Source: WHSV01 sp050693895 (GTDB taxonomy: Bacteria; Actinomycetota; CADDZG01; WHSQ01). From it: a stretch of DNA of 64,000 nt. Shown here piece after piece: positions 25,996-33,037 of this stretch. The stretch covers positions 1 through 64,000 of the forward strand of contig JBOGWS010000076.1 of the NCBI GenBank assembly GCA_050693895.1, in the 5' to 3' direction. Below the pieces are notes generated by a model. It was not told the DNA's origin and did not search any database. It was given only the letters and a program-made list of their open reading frames with translations. Position 1 is the first letter of the stretch; every line of letters starts with the position of its first letter. The position numbers were made by a program, and so were the translations under genes.

Positions 25996-26516
25996 CTGTC
26001 CACCACCTGGACTCGGCCCGTCATAGGTTTGACGGTGAATTGGAGGGATCTCCCGGGGAGACTCGCGTTCTCGAGAACGACATTTCCCTCGGTCGCAGTC
26101 CCACGAGCGAAGAAGAACACGAGCTGCGACGCGGGAACTCCGAGCTGAGCACTGCAGAAGCTGGTCACGCCCGTCGCGTTGGAGAAGGAGGCGCTCGCCA
26201 CTCTCACGCCCGATTCGAATGTCCTGGGCGTTTGGATGCACTTTTCGGGATTGCCTCCGGCGGCCGGCTGATACTCCACGGTCGACCAGCTCGAGCTACC
26301 CGGCGTAAAGCGCGCCCCGTAGACCAGGGGATGGCTTTCGGAAACGACTCTCGCCTGAAGCTGCCGAAGCTGAGTGACCGCTTGGTCCTGCGCGCCGTGA
26401 AGCGAGCGATTGTGCCAATAGGTCCGCAACGCGGAGGCGCCGAGCGTCAAGAGAATGGCGCTGAGAGCCATGGCGGCGAGCATTTCGACAAGAGTGAATC
26501 CGTCTTCTCTTTGCAT
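25992..26516 (-). CDS. Minor type IV prepilin (FimT/GspH-like)
   Basis: A 174-residue minor prepilin with a six-residue leader MQREDG, cleavage before FTLVEMLAAMALSAILLTLG and Glu at +5. The body has the size and predicted beta-rich make-up of GspH/FimT proteins and two Cys. It opens the minor-prepilin operon, whose four genes overlap. Minor pilins of this set prime pilus assembly in other systems. A weak sigma-28-like sequence (TTAAGTGA, 12 nt, GTCGAAGA) lies about 45 nt upstream. Confidence 0.87.
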   Translation of the reverse strand: MQREDGFTLVEMLAAMALSAILLTLGASALRTYWHNRSLHGAQDQAVTQLRQLQARVVSESHPLVYGARFTPGSSSWSTVEYQPAAGGNPEKCIQTPRTFESGVRVASASFSNATGVTSFCSAQLGVPASQLVFFFARGTATEGNVVLENASLPGRSLQFTVKPMTGRVQVVDS

Positions 26517-26631
26517 TCACATTCCCAATTCGAATCGAGATCGGTACCTGCTCATCTCTTCGACCCGCGCCGTCCCTCACTTAAGAAGCGTGGCGGGCTA
26601 GGACGAGAAATGGGCGAGGTTGGGTTGATGA

Positions 26632-27039
26632 TCAGCAGGAATCGGCGTCCGAGGGCGAAGGTGAGCCGTCGGAACTGTTGTAGGTGGCGATCTGCCACTC
26701 GTTGGTCGCGGGCATCTTGGTATGCGTCACCGTGACGCAGTACTCCGTGATGGCTCCGGCCACGGCGACGTCCAGGTCCGCGGACCCTTTGAATCCCTCT
26801 TGCCCCAGCAGGGTGCCGTCGTCGCCGTCGAGTCCGACAAAGCTTCCCTCGTTCTCGGTGCTCCACGATTCCGCGGCGGTGGCGACGTTCTTCAGCGCCG
26901 ACTGCACCTGCGATGCCATGCCCTTTTCCCTCTGGGCAAGGAACACGGGGATCGCGATCGCCGCCAGGATGGCGATGATCAGGATTACAACCAGGAGTTC
27001 GATGAGGGTGAAGCCGTCCTCTTGTCTGCCTCTGTCCAC
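26632..27039 (-). CDS. Type IV pilin, major-type, second copy
   Basis: A 135-residue prepilin with signal QEDGFTLIELLVVILIIAIL and the QREKG turn of the N-terminal helix. The C-terminal part has two Cys, the second being the last residue of the protein, which suggests a disulfide-closed D-region. The N-terminal helix is nearly identical to that of the neighbouring pilin, while the globular part differs. The start is GTG, with AAGGAAAG upstream. It has its own sigma-28-like promoter but no riboswitch. Confidence 0.93.
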   Translation of the reverse strand: MDRGRQEDGFTLIELLVVILIIAILAAIAIPVFLAQREKGMASQVQSALKNVATAAESWSTENEGSFVGLDGDDGTLLGQEGFKGSADLDVAVAGAITEYCVTVTHTKMPATNEWQIATYNSSDGSPSPSDADSC

Positions 27040-27084
27040 TTGAGTCTTTCCTTCGCTTCGGATTCGACGACTAGCTTTCTCCCG

Positions 27085-27111
27085 TAATCGGCTCTTTTCA
27101 GTGAAACTTGA
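27085..27111 (-). promoter_or_regulatory. Sigma-28-like promoter of the second pilin gene
   Basis: On the minus strand TCAAGTTT, 11 nt, GCCGATTA: seven of eight bases match the FliA/WhiG consensus in each element, with exact spacing. The predicted leader is only about 40 nt, too short for a riboswitch. Confidence 0.75.
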
Positions 27112-27158
27112 TTGCACTGCCAGATTTCTCCAGACAAACGCAACAAGCCGTGAACGAG

Positions 27159-27187
27159 AAAGAGAGGCGGCTTCGCCGCCTCTCTTT
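27159..27187. terminator. Terminator after the first pilin gene
   Basis: A perfect 13-bp stem (AAAGAGAGGCGGC and its complement, TTC loop) lies 25 nt after the pilin stop. The minus-strand tail is TTTCTC, rather poor in T; the plus-strand tail TTTTGTT is better. It probably gives partial or full separation of the two pilin genes. Confidence 0.75.
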
Positions 27188-27211
27188 TGTTCTGCTCTCA
27201 GCCGAGACTAA

Positions 27212-27631
27212 TTAGCAGCCACCGTCCTCGGGCGCACCAGCGTTGCTGTCGTAGTGCCACACATCGGTGAGTGCCGTCAGCTTGGCGTGTGTCGCCTCCA
27301 TGCAGTAGGCGGTTGCGTCGCCGCTAGCAGCGGGAGACACAATCGTCAGAGTGACGTCGCCGGCGTACTTGAGACCCTCATCGGTCTCGAGCGAGCCGAG
27401 CTCAGCCTGGATCGCGTAGTCGTCGTTGGCGGTCAGGTAGGACTCCTGCGCCGTGGCGGCGTTCTTCAGTGCCGACTCCGCCTGGGCGACCCAGCCCTTC
27501 TCACGCTGGTTCAGGAAGACCGGGATTGCGATCGCCGCCAGGATGGCGATGATCAGGATTACAACCAAGAGCTCGATGAGGGTGAAACCGCCCTCTCGCT
27601 CCTGCAACTTCTCGTGGAAACGCTGGAACAT
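27212..27631 (-). CDS. pilA: Type IV major pilin under a c-di-GMP riboswitch
   Basis: A 139-residue prepilin. The leader MFQRFHEKLQEREGG is cut before FTLIELLVVILIIAILAAIA. The globular part has two Cys, one in TAYCMEATH and one as the last residue, so a disulfide-closed loop is likely. The start has GGGGAG 4 nt upstream. Its long, structured leader and strong sigma-28-like promoter suggest it is the main regulated pilin, but which of the two pilins dominates the filament cannot be read from sequence. Confidence 0.93.
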   Translation of the reverse strand: MFQRFHEKLQEREGGFTLIELLVVILIIAILAAIAIPVFLNQREKGWVAQAESALKNAATAQESYLTANDDYAIQAELGSLETDEGLKYAGDVTLTIVSPAASGDATAYCMEATHAKLTALTDVWHYDSNAGAPEDGGC

Positions 27632-27732
27632 CCAGCTCCCCTTTCTTTTTCCGCCCTGCCAGCCGGACACAGGGACGTCCATTGATGACCTAGAACTTCG
27701 CCTGCTGGGGAGGTCGGACGACCACCTGTTGC

Positions 27733-27812
27733 AGGTAGCTCGGCTGGCCCAGGGGGCCCCGTGGCTTTGCGTCCCCGTCTTGCGGCGGGTTTGCCTTTGC
27801 TGCGCTACAAGG
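27733..27812 (-). promoter_or_regulatory. Cyclic-di-GMP-I (GEMM) riboswitch upstream of pilA
   Basis: On the minus strand the RNA has GCAAAGGCAAACC, a hairpin with GCAA tetraloop, the hallmark GGGACGCAAAGCCACGGG (core at 27763-27774) and a second arm ending CAGCCGAGCTACC. These are the conserved blocks of the GEMM-I aptamer in the right order, closed by a possible GTAGC/GCTAC helix. It lies about 100 nt upstream of the pilin start. Downstream, CTCCCC could pair with the pilin ribosome site GGGGAG, so translational control is possible; no clear terminator was seen. Confidence 0.85.
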
Positions 27813-27829
27813 TTCCGGCTACAACACAG

Positions 27830-27856
27830 GTATCGGCCTCAGGCGGTGGCACTTTA
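27830..27856 (-). promoter_or_regulatory. Sigma-28-like promoter of pilA
   Basis: On the minus strand TAAAGTGC, 11 nt, GCCGATAC. Six of eight -35 and seven of eight -10 bases match the FliA/WhiG consensus, with ideal spacing. Transcription would begin near 27822, about 10 nt before the riboswitch aptamer, so promoter and riboswitch fit together. Confidence 0.75.
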
Positions 27857-27900
27857 GGAAATCTCCAGGGCATTTCTCCGTCAGACCAATGCTCAATCGG

Positions 27901-27930
27901 AAAGGGCCCCGGCCTGTCGGCGCGGGGCCC
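27901..27930 (-). terminator. Terminator of the pilT-pilC operon
   Basis: On the minus strand GGGCCCCG and CGGGGCCC form an 8-bp stem with an 11-nt loop, followed by TTTCC, shortly after the pilC stop. The rest of the 317-bp gap between pilC and pilA is filled by the pilA promoter and riboswitch. Confidence 0.75.
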
Positions 27931-27948
27931 CTCCTGAATCAGTTCGGG

Positions 27949-29166
27949 TTACTTGATCAGGTCGAAGATCTTGAACATCGGCATGTAGAGCGCGATGACC
28001 ATGCCTCCCACGATCCCTCCCAGCATCGCAATCATGATCGGCTCGATCAGCGAGACCAGGGACTCGGTCATGGACTCGACTTCCTGATCGTAGAAGTCGG
28101 CGATCTTGTCGAGCATCGAGTCCAACGCACCTGTGTCCTCGCCGACGGAGATCATCTGGATGACCATCGGGGGGAAGACCTTGTGCGATCCGAGAGGGGC
28201 AGCCATGGTCTCACCTGTTCGCACACTCTCCCTGACGTCTCGTGACGCACGGGTTATGACCTCGCTTCCGGTCGCCTCTCCAACGATGTCGAGAGCCTGC
28301 AGGATCGGCACCCCAGATTTCAACAGGAGACCGAGCATGCGGGTAAAGCGAGCCACCGAGATCTTGTTGAAGAGCTCTCCGAAAACGGGGATCTTCAATT
28401 TGAGCTGGTCCGCCTTAAGCCTGAAATCTTCGTTGGTGCGGTGCGCCTTCTTGTAGCCGATGAAGGCGGCGACAGAGATAACCAATGCGAGTGGCACGAC
28501 GATCTTGGCGTTTTCACTGAGGGTCACAAGGATCTGAGTCGGCAGTGGTAGCTCTCCGCCCAGCCCCTCAAACATGGCTGCGAAGGTCGGAACGATGAAG
28601 ATCAGCATGACGATGAGAAGACACACTGAGATGCCGAGCACGGCCACGGGGTACGTCATCGCCGACTTGACCTTCTGGCGGAGCTTGTGCTCGTTCTCGT
28701 ATGTGTCGGCGACCTTCATCAACACCGTGTCGAGCTGGCCCCCGGTCTCCCCGGCTCGGACCATCGAAACGAAGAGGTTGTTGAAGACCTTGGGGAATTT
28801 GCTCATGGCCGCGGAGAGACTCGAGCCTCGCTCGACATCGTCCCGGATGCTCTTGATCGCTTCTTGCAGCTTCGGGTTCTCCGACTGCTCGGCGAGGATG
28901 TTCAGCGCTCTCAACAGCGACAGACCGCTGTTGATCATGGTGGCGAACTGCCGGCTGAAGATCGCGAGATCCTTGAGCTTCACCCTCTGAGGCAGGATGT
29001 GAAGCTCCATCTTCATGGACGCCTTCGATTCCTTGGAGATCTGGATCGGGGTCATGCCCTGCGAGCGAAGCTTGGTTGCTACCGCGGCCTCACCGCCGGC
29101 CTCCATCTTGCCCTCGAGGACGCGGCCCTCTTTGGTGCGAACTCGATACGCGAATGAGTCGGCCAT
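27949..29166 (-). CDS. pilC: Type IV pilus inner-membrane platform protein PilC
   Basis: A 405-residue GspF/PilC family protein with two homologous halves, each carrying the family pattern: FSRQFATMINSGLSLLRALN with VRAGETGGQLDTVL, and FTRMLGLLLKSGVPILQALD with ISVGEDTGALDSML. Three to four membrane helices are visible (about 170-195, 220-240, 375-400). PilC is turned by PilB or PilT to add or remove pilins. It starts 3 nt after pilT, so the two are co-transcribed. Confidence 0.95.
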   Translation of the reverse strand: MADSFAYRVRTKEGRVLEGKMEAGGEAAVATKLRSQGMTPIQISKESKASMKMELHILPQRVKLKDLAIFSRQFATMINSGLSLLRALNILAEQSENPKLQEAIKSIRDDVERGSSLSAAMSKFPKVFNNLFVSMVRAGETGGQLDTVLMKVADTYENEHKLRQKVKSAMTYPVAVLGISVCLLIVMLIFIVPTFAAMFEGLGGELPLPTQILVTLSENAKIVVPLALVISVAAFIGYKKAHRTNEDFRLKADQLKLKIPVFGELFNKISVARFTRMLGLLLKSGVPILQALDIVGEATGSEVITRASRDVRESVRTGETMAAPLGSHKVFPPMVIQMISVGEDTGALDSMLDKIADFYDQEVESMTESLVSLIEPIMIAMLGGIVGGMVIALYMPMFKIFDLIK

Positions 29167-29169
29167 CTT

Positions 29170-30786
29170 CTAAGCCCTCCCCACCAGTCGGTTGTACTCG
29201 GTTGCGTGGTGGCAGCGCTCGAGTCCCATCTCGTAACTGACCTTGCCCTTCTTGACGAGCTCGGCGAGGTGCTGGTCCATCACCTGCATGCCGAACTTTC
29301 CACCCGCCTGCATGGACGTGTAGATCTGGTGCGTCTTGCCCTCGCGGATGAGGTTCTGCACGGCAGGCGTCACCACGAGCACCTCGGCGGCGAGCGCGCG
29401 GCCCTTGCCGTTGGGGGTGGGAAGCAGTTGCTGGGAGACGACCCCCGCCAGCGTGCCGGCGAGCATGACTCTGATCTGCTCCTGCTGGTGCGGCGGGAAG
29501 ACGTCGATCACACGGTCGACCGACTGCGGTGCGTCCTGGGTGTGCAGGGTGCCGAACACGAGGTGACCGGTCTCGGCCGCGGTCAGCGCCGTCGAGATGG
29601 TCTCGAGGTCACGCATCTCGCCGACCAGGATGATGTCTGGGTCCTGACGTAGGACGTGCTTGAGCGCTTTGGCGAAGCTCTTGGTGTCGGCGCCGACCTC
29701 ACGCTGGTTGACGATCGCCTTCTTGTGCTTGTGAAGAAACTCGATCGGGTCCTCGACCGTCATGATGTGCTCGGCCCGCTCGGCGTTGATCATGTCGATG
29801 AGGGCAGCCAGAGTCGTGGACTTGCCCGAACCGGTAATGCCGGTAACGAGCACGAGACCTCGGCGGAGCTGGGCGAATTCCTTGACCGCCTCGGGAACGC
29901 CGAGTTGGTCGATGGACTTGATCTCGAACGGAATCATTCGCATGACCGCGCCGAGAGCGTCGCGCTGCTGAAAGATGTTCACTCGGAAGCGCCCCTGGCC
30001 CGGCAGCGAGTAGGAGATGTCGAGCTCGAGGTTCTCCTCGAAGATCTCGCGCTGCTTCTGGGTGAGCATCGAGTAGAGGAGCTCCTGGAGGTCCTTGGGC
30101 TCGAGCATGCGGTAGTCGCGCAGCCGTCTGAGCTCGCCGTGGACACGGATCATCGGGGGTAGCCCCGAGGTGAGGTGGAGGTCCGAAGCACCGTTGTCGA
30201 TCACCGCGACGAGGAACTCGGCGAGGTTCGGGTCCTTCAGCTCCTCCTCCGGCTCGGTCTCGACCTCGTCTTCGATGTCGGCCTCCACCATCGGTAGGTC
30301 GCCGGCGTCGAAGGTTCCATCGCCGGAAGCTCCAAACGCGGGTGCATCGACGACGGCGGCCGTGGCTACAGCGCCACCGTTCGACGTGGGTGCGGCTGCG
30401 TTCATTTGGTGCGGCCCGTCAGTTGACGGGGCGCCCGAAGGGGGCGGCGCGAGAATGTCCTGGGGTGAAAATGGAGGGGGAGGTGGCGAGCTCGGAGCGG
30501 TGCCGAACGACTCGCCGGATGACTGAGGCGCAGGAGGGACGCCGGGGGTCGAAGGACGCTGCGGCGCAGGGCTTGATCCCTGATTTGCGAGCGGAGGAGC
30601 CTGAAGGCCCGCCCCTGCTACAACCACTTCGCGCTGGGCCTCGTAAACATCCTTCTCGCTGACGAAACCTTGCGAGATCAACACGAACGCGGTCGGCGTA
30701 TTCGTGCGCGCCGCCTCTGCCGCAGCGGCAGCCACCTGTGCTTCATTGACGAGGCCGCGCTGTTGCAGTACCTCCTCGAGTTTCAT
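29170..30786 (-). CDS. pilT: Pilus retraction ATPase PilT with an extra N-terminal domain
   Basis: The C-terminal part from about residue 185 is a normal PilT: ASDLHLTSGLPPMIRVHGEL, Walker A GITGSGKST near 320, the Asp box TVEDPIEFLH, RQDPDIILVGEMRDLET and the His box GTLHTQDAPQSVDR. The 538-residue protein is far longer than the usual roughly 350. An N-terminal piece of about 60 residues resembles tandem MshEN motifs (LEEVLQQRGLVNEAQVAAAA, then VLISQGFVSEKDVYEAQ), followed by a Pro/Ser/Gly-rich linker of about 120 residues. The start has GGAGG 5 nt before ATG. Confidence 0.93.
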   Translation of the reverse strand: MKLEEVLQQRGLVNEAQVAAAAAEAARTNTPTAFVLISQGFVSEKDVYEAQREVVVAGAGLQAPPLANQGSSPAPQRPSTPGVPPAPQSSGESFGTAPSSPPPPPFSPQDILAPPPSGAPSTDGPHQMNAAAPTSNGGAVATAAVVDAPAFGASGDGTFDAGDLPMVEADIEDEVETEPEEELKDPNLAEFLVAVIDNGASDLHLTSGLPPMIRVHGELRRLRDYRMLEPKDLQELLYSMLTQKQREIFEENLELDISYSLPGQGRFRVNIFQQRDALGAVMRMIPFEIKSIDQLGVPEAVKEFAQLRRGLVLVTGITGSGKSTTLAALIDMINAERAEHIMTVEDPIEFLHKHKKAIVNQREVGADTKSFAKALKHVLRQDPDIILVGEMRDLETISTALTAAETGHLVFGTLHTQDAPQSVDRVIDVFPPHQQEQIRVMLAGTLAGVVSQQLLPTPNGKGRALAAEVLVVTPAVQNLIREGKTHQIYTSMQAGGKFGMQVMDQHLAELVKKGKVSYEMGLERCHHATEYNRLVGRA

Positions 30787-30881
30787 GTTTGCCTCCACTC
30801 GCCGGATCTCCTCGATCTCGGACCGATTCACTGTTTGGTGTGGATCGCCCGCAGCGATCCGCCCATGAGCTTCCGGTTCAT

Positions 30882-30909
30882 GCTTCGGCACCTCTAAACC
30901 CCATCTTGA
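30882..30909 (-). promoter_or_regulatory. Possible sigma-28-like promoter of pilT-pilC (12-nt spacing)
   Basis: On the minus strand TCAAGATG, 12 nt, GCCGAAGC. Only the TCAAG and GCCGA cores match and the spacing is one longer than ideal. Its -35 faces that of the divergent gene, creating the CTTGAGA/TCTCAAG inverted repeat at 30905-30931. Confidence 0.35.
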
Positions 30910-30926
30910 GAACGCGGGACTTTCTC

Positions 30927-30953
30927 TCAAGCCCACCCAAAGGACGCCGAAAT
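30927..30953 (+). promoter_or_regulatory. Sigma-28-like promoter of the first PATAN gene
   Basis: TCAAGCCC, 11 nt, GCCGAAAT: four of eight and six of eight matches to the FliA/WhiG consensus, with exact spacing, about 65 nt upstream of the start codon. It is divergent from the pilT promoter. Confidence 0.5.
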
Positions 30954-31016
30954 AACAACAGGGAGTACAGGGCGCGCCCGTGCTCACGAATTCCGACCAA
31001 AAGGGAGAGAAGAGAC

Positions 31017-32834
31017 GTGCTGAAGGGAACGATCGATGAGTTCCCGCTGATCGACGTCCTCGGGATCCTGCAGGCTCGAAACAAGACGGGTCGGCTCGAG
31101 ATCGAGCGTCAGGCGGGTCGCGGGCTTATTTACGTCCGCCTAGGCGAGCCCTATTACGCCGAATCGAGCCTGACTCGCAGTCTGATCGGTCAGAAGCTCG
31201 TCGATATCGGCGCGATCACGGACATGCAGCTCCGAAAGGCCCTCGACCGGCAGGCCGAGAGCGGTGAGAGGCTCGGGCAGATCCTTCTCACCCACGGGGT
31301 CATCTCCGGCGAGCATGTCGCTCAGGCCGTCATAAGCCAGATCAAGGACGCCCTCGCCGACCTCCTCGCCTGGGAGGCGGGCGAGTTCCGCTGGGAGGCG
31401 GGTGCCGAGGTCGAGGTCGAGGTCCCCCTCTTCGGGGCGACCATCGGCTCGATGGACGAGGGTTCCAATCCCCTCGCTCCCCACATCGTCCCTCTCAACA
31501 ACAAGGAGCCCGACGCGGCTCCCGAAGAGCCGGCTCAGCCGGAGGCGGTGACAGAACAACCGGATTTTCCACAGGGCGGTACCACGACGACCGGCAACGA
31601 GGTCACCGCCACGCCGATCGAGACGTCTCCTGACGCCGGACAAGACCCGAGCTTCGAATCGGCTCACTCGACCCCCGAGGTAGAGGACGAGACCGAGACC
31701 GAAGAAGAGCAAGACAACGAGCCCCAGCACGAGCCCGAGCAAGAGTCCGAGCCCGTGACGGAGCCCGTGACGGAGCCCGTGACGGAGCCCGAGCCCGAGC
31801 CGGAGCCCGTCGTGGAGTACGTGGCCCAGCAAGAGCCCGAGCCAGTTCAGGAGTTCCAGGCCCAGCCCGAACCCGAGCCCGAGCCCGTTCACGAGTCCGA
31901 GCCAGTTCAGGAGTTCGAGGCCCGGCCCGAGCCCGAGCCCGTTCACGAGTCCGAGCCAGTTCAAGAGTTCGAGGCCAAGCCAGAGCCCGAGACTGAGCCC
32001 GAGCCCGTTCAGGAGTTGGAGGCCGTTCAGGAGTTGGAGGCCGAGTCCGAGCTTCATCCTCTAACGATCGAGGCCGAGGCTCAGACGCAGTTCGAGTCCC
32101 CGCCGCCGTTTCACGCTCCGCGCGTGATCAAGTCGCAGCCGGCCCCCGAGTTGGACGAGGAGTTCGAGGCCGTATTCGAAGCGACGGAGCGGCCCTCTTT
32201 CGACGCCGAGCCGCTGGTGGAGCCGGTCCCAGAACCCGTCTTCGAGGTTCCCTCCTTCGATCCGCCGCCGGTCGCCCATCCCGTGTTCGGCGCGGACGCA
32301 TTCAAGCCGATCGCACCCGACAATGATTTCGGCCGGCCGACCTTCGAGCCGGCAAACGGAAGCGCGGACCCAATCTTTGATCCAGCCAACTTCGAGCCGG
32401 TTGCCGAGACCGCCGAGCAGACCTTCGAGCCGGTTGCCGAGACCCTCGACACTCCGGCCCCCGATCCGGAGTTCGACACCCCGACGCCTGAGTTCGACAC
32501 CCCGACGCCAGAGTTCGAGACGCCGACGCCAGCATTCGAGACCACCGCTCCGGATCCAGTCATCGAGGCTCTCGAGCCGCCGTCGGACATGGTCCAGCCC
32601 GAGCCGGTAGAAGCTGCTCCTGAGATGCCGACTGCCGACTCGATGCCGGTCGCGCCCTCTCCCCCTCCGCCACCGGCAGCGGAGGCGACCAATGATGCTC
32701 CGTCGGAAGAGCCGTTCGAAGCGCCCACGGAAGATCCGGCGCCGCCTTCCAATGGAGCTACCTCCGAGTCTCTGAAGGACATCAAGCTCGACCGCTCATC
32801 CCTCGTACGGGAGCTCTCAGACCTCCTCCGCTGA
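31017..32834 (+). CDS. PATAN (DUF4388) protein with nested MshEN-like motifs and long acidic tail
   Basis: A 605-residue protein. Residues 1-45 (LKGTIDEFPLIDVLGILQAR) and about 110-140 (ALADLLAWEAGEFRWEAGAE) are the two halves of a PATAN domain. Between them, about 57-108, lie two MshEN-like motifs, the second with an intact RLG (GERLGQILLTHGVISGEH). Residues about 170 to 590 are a Glu/Pro-rich disordered region. The last residues, DRSSLVRELSDLLR, match a motif in the second PATAN protein. PATAN proteins bind PilB or PilC in cyanobacteria; a motor-docking role is inferred. The start is GTG after GGGAG. Confidence 0.85.
   Translation: MLKGTIDEFPLIDVLGILQARNKTGRLEIERQAGRGLIYVRLGEPYYAESSLTRSLIGQKLVDIGAITDMQLRKALDRQAESGERLGQILLTHGVISGEHVAQAVISQIKDALADLLAWEAGEFRWEAGAEVEVEVPLFGATIGSMDEGSNPLAPHIVPLNNKEPDAAPEEPAQPEAVTEQPDFPQGGTTTTGNEVTATPIETSPDAGQDPSFESAHSTPEVEDETETEEEQDNEPQHEPEQESEPVTEPVTEPVTEPEPEPEPVVEYVAQQEPEPVQEFQAQPEPEPEPVHESEPVQEFEARPEPEPVHESEPVQEFEAKPEPETEPEPVQELEAVQELEAESELHPLTIEAEAQTQFESPPPFHAPRVIKSQPAPELDEEFEAVFEATERPSFDAEPLVEPVPEPVFEVPSFDPPPVAHPVFGADAFKPIAPDNDFGRPTFEPANGSADPIFDPANFEPVAETAEQTFEPVAETLDTPAPDPEFDTPTPEFDTPTPEFETPTPAFETTAPDPVIEALEPPSDMVQPEPVEAAPEMPTADSMPVAPSPPPPPAAEATNDAPSEEPFEAPTEDPAPPSNGATSESLKDIKLDRSSLVRELSDLLR
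31739..32060 (+). repeat. In-frame Glu/Pro tandem repeats in the first PATAN gene
   Basis: Degenerate coding repeats: three copies of GAGCCCGTGACG near 31755-31790, then EPEPEPV and PVQEFEA-type units (GTTCAGGAGTTCGAGGCC and variants). Units keep the reading frame and encode a flexible acidic linker. Copy-number change by slippage is likely between strains. Confidence 0.85.
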
Positions 32835-32853
32835 GACCTCCCCACCGAACGAC

Positions 32854-32881
32854 AAAGACCCGGTCGACCCGCCGGGTCTTT
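32854..32881 (+). terminator. Terminator of the first PATAN gene
   Basis: A perfect 10-bp stem AAAGACCCGG / CCGGGTCTTT with an 8-nt loop, 20 nt after the stop codon. Confidence 0.85.
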
Positions 32882-32926
32882 GTCATGTCTGAGGTCTTCC
32901 CGCAGGTGTGGCAGTAAATCCCACTA

Positions 32927-33037
32927 TTGACACGATAAAGGCAGACTGCTTTCTTTATCCAATCATTCGCGGGGGGTCCGAAAGAGCTTTGGGCATCCCC
33001 CATAGGAACCAGGTGGTTCCTTAGTCGTAGGGGGGAT
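32927..33037 (+). promoter_or_regulatory. Promoter and structured leader of the M36 protease gene
   Basis: TTGACA at 32927-32932 is a good -35 box, overlapped by an inverted repeat GATAAAG / CTTTATC (32934-32940, 32953-32959); no clean -10 is seen. The leader then offers two exclusive folds: GGGGGG (32971-32976) with CCCCC (32997-33001), or ATCCCCC (32995-33001) with GGGGGAT (33031-33037), the latter hiding the ribosome site and enclosing a perfect GGAACC/GGTTCC hairpin. It does not match a riboswitch class I know. Confidence 0.45.

Noticed and set aside
31739..32060. Regular short repeats resembling a CRISPR or minisatellite array
   Set aside because: The units are degenerate, keep the reading frame and code for Glu/Pro-rich linker sequence. 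There are no unique spacers and no cas genes.
31140..32845. Long open frames on the minus strand opposite the first PATAN gene
   Set aside because: They encode Leu/Gly or Ser/Gly repeats that are the antisense image of the Glu/Pro coding repeats, with no ribosome site and no family resemblance.
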